A stretch of DNA of 27,696 bases from an uncultured Eubacteriales bacterium (GTDB lineage: Bacteria > Bacillota > Clostridia > Oscillospirales > CAG-382), in NCBI GenBank assembly GCA_934479825.1, contig CAKSOW010000033.1, positions 1-27,696 on the forward strand, read 5' to 3'. The position numbers and the translations under genes were made by a program. Each line of letters starts with the position of its first letter. Position 1 is the first letter of the stretch. The notes below the pieces were generated by a model. It saw only the letters and a program-made list of their open reading frames with translations, searched no databases and was not told the DNA's origin. Positions 24,219 to 27,696 of this stretch are shown in pieces.

Positions 24219-24512
24219 TACTTTTTGCACAGGAAATCGAAAAGTTATGGATGAGTTTTGGGAAAACAAACCAAATTTTTCCAGAACTCCCGTTTTTTTC
24301 GACATTCATAAGACGAAAAAGAGGAGATTTAGTTCCCCTCCCGTTTGATTTTAAAAGAATCTTAAAAAATAAGGTGTGCGTCGCAAAACTGTTACAGCGT
24401 TCCGAAACAGACCGGCACACTTCCCTGCTTTTGAGAATTAAAATGTACTCCGAAAACCACAGTCGGCATTCATTAAAAAACTCTTCCTTTATATATATAG
24501 CAATTCTGATTT
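24219..24512. other. intergenic stretch, no gene seen
   Basis: Together with the promoter and leader this makes a 396-bp gap. It is A/T-rich, and reading frames here show no ribosome site or recognisable protein. A weak GAGG/CCTC pairing near 24321-24340, followed by a T-run on the minus strand, may terminate the upstream small gene. Confidence 0.4.
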
Positions 24513-24728
24513 CTACGACCGGATAAATAAGCGTACAATCGGAATCAGTTTCAACCGCAGGCGAAACAGTTTTTTCTGCCAATACCGGCGTTCACAATCA
24601 TCCAACGATCTTTCAATTTCCATTTTGACATAGGAGGCCATGTCGCGATACGGCAGATAGACCTCCAACAAATACCAAAAAGCCAGAAGCAGCACCCCGA
24701 CCAAAATTCCGAAAAATAATGCGTTCAA
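24513..24728 (-). CDS. small single-pass membrane protein, TTG start
   Basis: 71 residues beginning at a TTG codon (24726-24728) with GGGAGGAAA placed 7 nt upstream. The ATG in that stretch is out of frame, and the frame's ATG at 24800 lies inside the upstream structured RNA and terminator, so TTG is preferred. One hydrophobic helix (about 4-25, FFGILVGVLLLAFWYLLEVY) is followed by a charged amphipathic tail (ASYVKMEIERSLDD, CERRYWQKKLFRLRLKLIP). Not recognised with a function. It lies directly behind a promoter, a structured RNA and an intrinsic terminator, suggesting expression by readthrough or attenuation. Confidence 0.62.
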   Translation of the reverse strand: MNALFFGILVGVLLLAFWYLLEVYLPYRDMASYVKMEIERSLDDCERRYWQKKLFRLRLKLIPIVRLFIRS

Positions 24729-24755
24729 AACATTTCCTCCCTGCACAGATCTTGT

Positions 24756-24788
24756 AAAAAATGCGCGGCACAGCGACCGCGCCGCGCA
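24756..24788 (-). terminator. intrinsic terminator between structured RNA and small membrane protein gene
   Basis: On the minus strand TGCGCGGC (24781-24788) pairs with GCCGCGCA (24762-24769), followed by a U6 tract (24756-24761). It lies about 27 nt before the TTG start, in the position of an attenuator, or ends a separate small RNA. Confidence 0.8.
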
Positions 24789-24808
24789 CGAAAAATACAA
24801 GCTCTATG

Positions 24809-24921
24809 CTGCCACGCAATTCACACAGTCTGTCATACAAGTATGTGAAAAAGAGCATGTATTTTTGCCAAGTGGAAAAACACATGCTTGTACAACAGAA
24901 AAATATTTGATTGCGTGGCAG
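24809..24921 (-). ncRNA. structured RNA of about 113 nt, leader or small RNA
   Basis: On the minus strand the RNA begins CTGCCACGCAAT (24910-24921) and closes with ATTGCGTGGCAG (24809-24820), a perfect 12-bp stem starting at the predicted +1. Inside, 24855-24887 forms a 14-bp hairpin with one bulge (GCATGT/ACATGC ends, ACTT loop), and 24834-24845 forms CATA-CTTG-TATG. A competing fold pairs TACAAGCATGTG with CACATACTTGTA. With the following terminator the transcript is about 168 nt. It does not show the SRP RNA loop; it has a closing stem and inner bubble loosely like 6S RNA but is shorter. Family not recognised. Confidence 0.6.
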
Positions 24922-24925
24922 GATT

Positions 24926-24954
24926 AGTATAGCACAACGTCTCAATAATTGCAA
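24926..24954 (-). promoter_or_regulatory. extended -10 promoter of the structured RNA
   Basis: On the minus strand TTGCAA (24949-24954), a 17-bp spacer ending TGC, and TATACT (24926-24931). The extended -10 (TGC-TATACT) predicts a start at about 24919-24922, exactly at the closing stem. Confidence 0.78.
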
Positions 24955-25019
24955 CAGTTTTTTACATATTTTTTCTTTTTTCGGCAAAAAATTAAAAGTC
25001 CTGTTTTTAATGCTCACAT

Positions 25020-25056
25020 AAAAAATGCCGTCGAACCACAATAGGTTTGACGGCAT
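25020..25056 (-). terminator. intrinsic terminator of the Na/Pi-GNAT operon
   Basis: ATGCCGTC plus GAACC (25025-25037) pairs with GGTTT plus GACGGCAT (25044-25056) around a 6-nt loop. On the minus strand a U-run follows (complement of 25020-25025). It lies 14 nt past the GNAT stop. Confidence 0.88.
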
Positions 25057-25069
25057 CAAACTGTATTTG

Positions 25070-25603
25070 TTATGGCAGATACTGGTAAGCCACACGCGGG
25101 CTCCCATCCGCAAGATGAATCACGCCGCAGTATACAAAGCCCTGTTTTTCAAGCATTTTTCGCATAGGGATATTTCCCTCATGCGTATCCACCCGGATTC
25201 CTCCGGAAAAGCCATCCGCGGCAGCTTTGGCTTTGACAAAATCCATTATCTCAGTGCTGATGCTTTTTGCGCCGCCCTCTTTCTGTGCCGACCGTCTGAC
25301 ATCCGGCGATACGGTAATCCGGTGAATGGCGGCATAAGGAGAAGCCGAACGCCAAGCCCCGTCGATAACAGCATAGGTCGGTTCATCGCGTTCCATAAAA
25401 ACAAAGGTAGCGATAATTTTTTCATCCTGCACAACAACGTAGCTTTCCCCGGCGGCAATATCCTCTTCCACGTTGTTTATAAACGGATATCCGTTCTGCC
25501 ATTGGTCGATTCCGAGCGCCGCCATGGTTTGGCGCGCCTTTTCAAAGAGAGCCATGACATACGGGATGTCCGCTGTCTGTGTATGGCGGATTTCGGTTTT
25601 CAT
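25070..25603 (-). CDS. GNAT-family N-acetyltransferase
   Basis: 177-aa acetyl-CoA-dependent acyltransferase. The N-terminal MKTEIRHTQTADIPYVMALF helix-strand start (first pieces TEIRHTQTADIP) and the GIDQWQNGYP block are typical of a common Bacillota subgroup. The core strand VVQDEKIIATFVFM is followed by the acetyl-CoA binding region ITVSPDVRRSAQKEGGAKS (seen as VSPDVRRS and GGAKS, about 98-115) and a C-terminal LEKQGFVYCGVIHL strand. The substrate is unknown. It lies 28 nt behind the Na/Pi cotransporter gene with an imperfect AGGCAGGA site, so it is probably cotranscribed. Confidence 0.88.
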   Translation of the reverse strand: MKTEIRHTQTADIPYVMALFEKARQTMAALGIDQWQNGYPFINNVEEDIAAGESYVVVQDEKIIATFVFMERDEPTYAVIDGAWRSASPYAAIHRITVSPDVRRSAQKEGGAKSISTEIMDFVKAKAAADGFSGGIRVDTHEGNIPMRKMLEKQGFVYCGVIHLADGSPRVAYQYLP

Positions 25604-25631
25604 AAAAATTCCTGCCTTTCAGCCAAAAGAA

Positions 25632-27386
25632 TCAGGCCTCGGCCAACGGATATTTTTCGAGGTATTCTTCGTAATGCCTTTTGAAGGACTCATCGTCATT
25701 TTTGACATGGGTAAGATACTCATGCATATCCAGGCTGTGGTGGGCAATCTCGATGATACAGCCTGCGATATTGGAACAATGGTCGGAAATGCGTTCTAAG
25801 TTATTGAGCAGATCGGACAGCACAAAACCAAGTTCGATCGTACATTCGTTTTTCTGCAAACGGTCGATATGACGGGTCTTGATGCGCGCTTTCAGGCTAT
25901 CCACCACCTGTTCCAGCGGCTCGACCAACGCGGCGTTTGCCATATCGTCCTCGGCAAGCGCCGAAACCGTCAAACGGATAATTTCCCGTTCGGCATTGCA
26001 GATCGTTTCCAGTTCTTTTTTAGCTGTTTCGGAAAAATGCAATTCTTTATCGTGCATTTCCTCCATGGATTCCGCAATATTGACGGCATGGTCGGACAAA
26101 CGCTCCAAATCGCCGATAATATGAAGCAGTTTGGAAACTTCCAGGCTGTCATGATCGGAAAGGTTACAACCGCTGATCTTGACAAGATAGGTGCCTAACT
26201 TGTCCTCATACATATCGCCGCGCGCTTCGCCCTCGCGAACCGTTTTTCCCACTGCGTCGGAATAGCCGTCACGGATCAAGTCAAATGCAGCATACAGCGC
26301 TTGGCCGGCCTCGGCAGCCATTTGCTTTTCAACGTCCTTGGAGCGCTGAATGGCAACCGGCGGCGTGACAAGCAGACGTTCATCGAGCAATTCGTCCTTT
26401 TCTTTTTCCTTGCTGTCGCGCACGGTAAGACAAGCAAGCTTTTCAAGTTGGTTGGTAAACGGCATTAACATGGCAAGCGCAATCAGCTTAAACACCGTAT
26501 GAATCACAGCAATGCTAAGCGCCGTTGCCGGGCGTGACAAGATTTCAGACGGCAAAAACGCCTTGACGCCGTAAAAGACAAGAAGCAGAACACTTGCCGC
26601 AATCACATTAAAATACAGATGGATAAAAGCGGCACGTTTGGCATTTTTGTTTGCGCCGACCGAAGAGATAAGTGCACTGACGCAAGTACCGATATTCTGA
26701 CCCATGATGATCGGAATCGCTGTGCCGTTTGAAATGCTTCCGGTAAAGGTAAGCGCCTGCAAGATACCGACCGAAGCGGATGAGGATTGGACAATAGCCG
26801 TAATGACCGTACCGGCAAGCACGCCCAGGATTGGCTGTTCAAACACAGTAAGCACTCGCACAAACGCCGGATTATCCTTTAAGGGTGCAACCGAATCGGA
26901 CATCATTTCCATGCCGAACATCAGAACGGCAAAGCCGAGCAAGATCAATCCGACATCTTTCTTTTTACGATCCTTGACAAACATATAGAGAATGACGCCG
27001 ATCATAGCTAATACCGGCGTGAAATTCTCCGGTTTGAGCATGCTTAAAATGACATTGTCACTCTGCAAGCTGGTCAAGGACAACAGCCATGAAGTGACCG
27101 ATGTGCCAAGGTTTGCGCCCATGATCACACCGACAGCCTGTCCGAGCGTCATGACGCCGGAGTTGACAAAACCCACCACCATAACGGTTGTCGCCGAGGA
27201 CGACTGAATCACGGCGGTGATGCCAAGGCCCAAAAGAAAGCCTTTGAATTTATTGGAGGTCAAACGCGCAAGCAATGTTTTTAAGCGGCTTCCGGCTTTT
27301 TTTTCGAGTGCCTCGCCCATGACATTCATACCGAACAAAAACAGGGCAAGTCCGCCGACTAACATCAGAACATTAGTAAGTTCCAC
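25632..27386 (-). CDS. Na/Pi cotransporter family protein with PhoU-like tail
   Basis: 584-aa membrane protein of the NptA/PNaS family, moving phosphate with sodium. Two inverted-topology Na_Pi_cotrans repeats each carry the QSSSA signature: residues 61-64 (VIQSSSATT) and 200-203 (IVQSSSASV). Hydrophobic helices run to about 330. The C-terminal part (about 350-560) is a helical PhoU-like domain with LLHIIGDLERLSDHAVNIAES (seen as GDLERLSDHAVNIAE) and a second NNLERISDHCSNIAG, the metal-binding E/DxxxD repeats of PhoU. Translation starts at GTG (27384-27386) behind GAGGAG. Upstream lies a candidate PhoP box. Members with PhoU tails may import phosphate or relieve excess; direction is not shown by sequence. 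Confidence 0.92.
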   Translation of the reverse strand: MELTNVLMLVGGLALFLFGMNVMGEALEKKAGSRLKTLLARLTSNKFKGFLLGLGITAVIQSSSATTVMVVGFVNSGVMTLGQAVGVIMGANLGTSVTSWLLSLTSLQSDNVILSMLKPENFTPVLAMIGVILYMFVKDRKKKDVGLILLGFAVLMFGMEMMSDSVAPLKDNPAFVRVLTVFEQPILGVLAGTVITAIVQSSSASVGILQALTFTGSISNGTAIPIIMGQNIGTCVSALISSVGANKNAKRAAFIHLYFNVIAASVLLLVFYGVKAFLPSEILSRPATALSIAVIHTVFKLIALAMLMPFTNQLEKLACLTVRDSKEKEKDELLDERLLVTPPVAIQRSKDVEKQMAAEAGQALYAAFDLIRDGYSDAVGKTVREGEARGDMYEDKLGTYLVKISGCNLSDHDSLEVSKLLHIIGDLERLSDHAVNIAESMEEMHDKELHFSETAKKELETICNAEREIIRLTVSALAEDDMANAALVEPLEQVVDSLKARIKTRHIDRLQKNECTIELGFVLSDLLNNLERISDHCSNIAGCIIEIAHHSLDMHEYLTHVKNDDESFKRHYEEYLEKYPLAEA

Positions 27387-27458
27387 AAGCTCTCCTCACT
27401 TTTACTGTCTCATAGTATTCCCATATTTATTTATTTCCAATTTCTCACATACATATTT

Positions 27459-27464
27459 ATTATA
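27459..27464 (-). promoter_or_regulatory. -10 element of the Na/Pi cotransporter gene
   Basis: TATAAT on the minus strand, about 75 nt before the GTG start. The -35 region (27481-27487, TTTGAT or TGTTTG) is poor, as expected when an activator bound next to it is needed. Confidence 0.6.
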
Positions 27465-27496
27465 GGGGAAAATAAGGTTATCAAACATCGGTTTTA

Positions 27497-27535
27497 TGTT
27501 AATCAAACATAAACTTTGTGTAAATCCTGTGACAA
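27497..27535 (-). promoter_or_regulatory. candidate PhoP box, four hexamers at 11-bp spacing
   Basis: Minus-strand hexamers TTGTCA (27530-27535), TTTACA (27519-27524), TTTATG (27508-27513) and TTAACA (27497-27502) have exact 11-bp periodicity. They resemble the TT(A/T/C)ACA repeats bound by PhoP in Bacillus. They end just upstream of the weak -35 of the Na/Pi cotransporter gene. Confidence 0.6.
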
Positions 27536-27554
27536 ATCCTTGCTTTTCTGTTGT

Positions 27555-27591
27555 TTGAAGGGGCGATTCGTTTCGCGAAACGCCCCTTCAA
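27555..27591. terminator. long hairpin near the window end
   Basis: TTGAAGGGGCG (27555-27565) pairs with CGCCCCTTCAA (27581-27591); the interior holds TTTCGCGAAA, itself palindromic. It may end a gene beyond the window or belong to the dispersed hairpin family. A TACTTTTCG element with a decayed right arm follows at 27606-27614. No gene is seen from 27592 to the end. Confidence 0.5.
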
Positions 27592-27696
27592 AAGACGTTT
27601 TCTGTTACTTTTCGTCTCTTTGAATTTTCAAGTCAAGTGCAAGAGCAAATTGTAAAAAGATTCAAAAGGAGAAAGCCAGCCAAGGCATTTACGAGG

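Noticed and set aside
24729..24800. N-terminal extension of the small membrane protein to the ATG at 24800
   Set aside because: It would translate through the GC-rich terminator stem, and a well-placed GGGAGGAAA directs initiation to the TTG at 24728.
24809..24921. Small SRP RNA (4.5S/scRNA)
   Set aside because: The conserved GGAAGCAGC-type apical loop sequence is absent, although length and long-hairpin shape were suggestive.

Overview
The window looks like a chromosomal piece of a low-to-mid GC Bacillota, most likely a gut-dwelling member of class Clostridia. The reasons are: strong AGGAGG-type ribosome sites, several near-consensus sigma-A promoters (TTGACA-17-TATAAT), a bile salt hydrolase, SLH-domain surface proteins with InlB/Flg_new-type repeats, and a GC-rich hairpin after almost every gene. 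I saw no rRNA, tRNA, CRISPR array, phage module or transposase gene.

Layout. 95-1060 (-) is a choloylglycine hydrolase and 1334-1786 (-) a dUTPase. 1998-3239 (+) is a GT4 glycolipid-type glycosyltransferase. 3240-4340 has no gene; it holds an array of abutting hairpins and two inverted copies of a MITE-like repeat. 4341-6552 (-) is a Na+/H+ antiporter followed by an MgtC-like protein, divergent from a LysR regulator (6701-7600, +). 7724-8949 (+) is a tightly coupled pair: an HprK-like P-loop protein and a soluble S26-type peptidase. 9179-10848 (-) is a HAD phosphatase overlapping a DMT transporter. 10985-12788 is a decaying patch: a deletion joins a 5' proB fragment (which also carries a stop) to the 3' half of an EamA gene, and the neighbouring lysR has an in-frame TGA. 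12928-14263 (-) is a GH27 alpha-galactosidase plus a small zinc-ribbon protein, divergent from an AraC regulator (14430-15197, +).

15344-24116 (-) is a surface locus: a membrane-anchored protein, a 1935-residue SLH/InlB-repeat protein with a roughly 900-residue helical tail, and a 639-residue SLH/InlB-repeat protein. Only one clear promoter is visible (24190-24218), so they are probably one transcription unit, with a strong hairpin between the last two genes.

24513-24954 (-) holds a separate unit: an extended -10 promoter, a 113-nt structured RNA, an intrinsic terminator, and a TTG-start small membrane protein. 25070-27386 (-) is a Na/Pi cotransporter with PhoU tail followed by a GNAT acetyltransferase. 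In front of the cotransporter are four TTNACA-like hexamers at exact 11-bp spacing, a good candidate PhoP box. The last 160 bases hold a hairpin and another copy of a dispersed palindrome.

The most unusual items are the structured RNA with its miniprotein, the hairpin array and inverted repeats at 3240-4340, the orphan kinase-like/peptidase pair, and the surface locus with its alternating repeat types and unrecognised helical tail.
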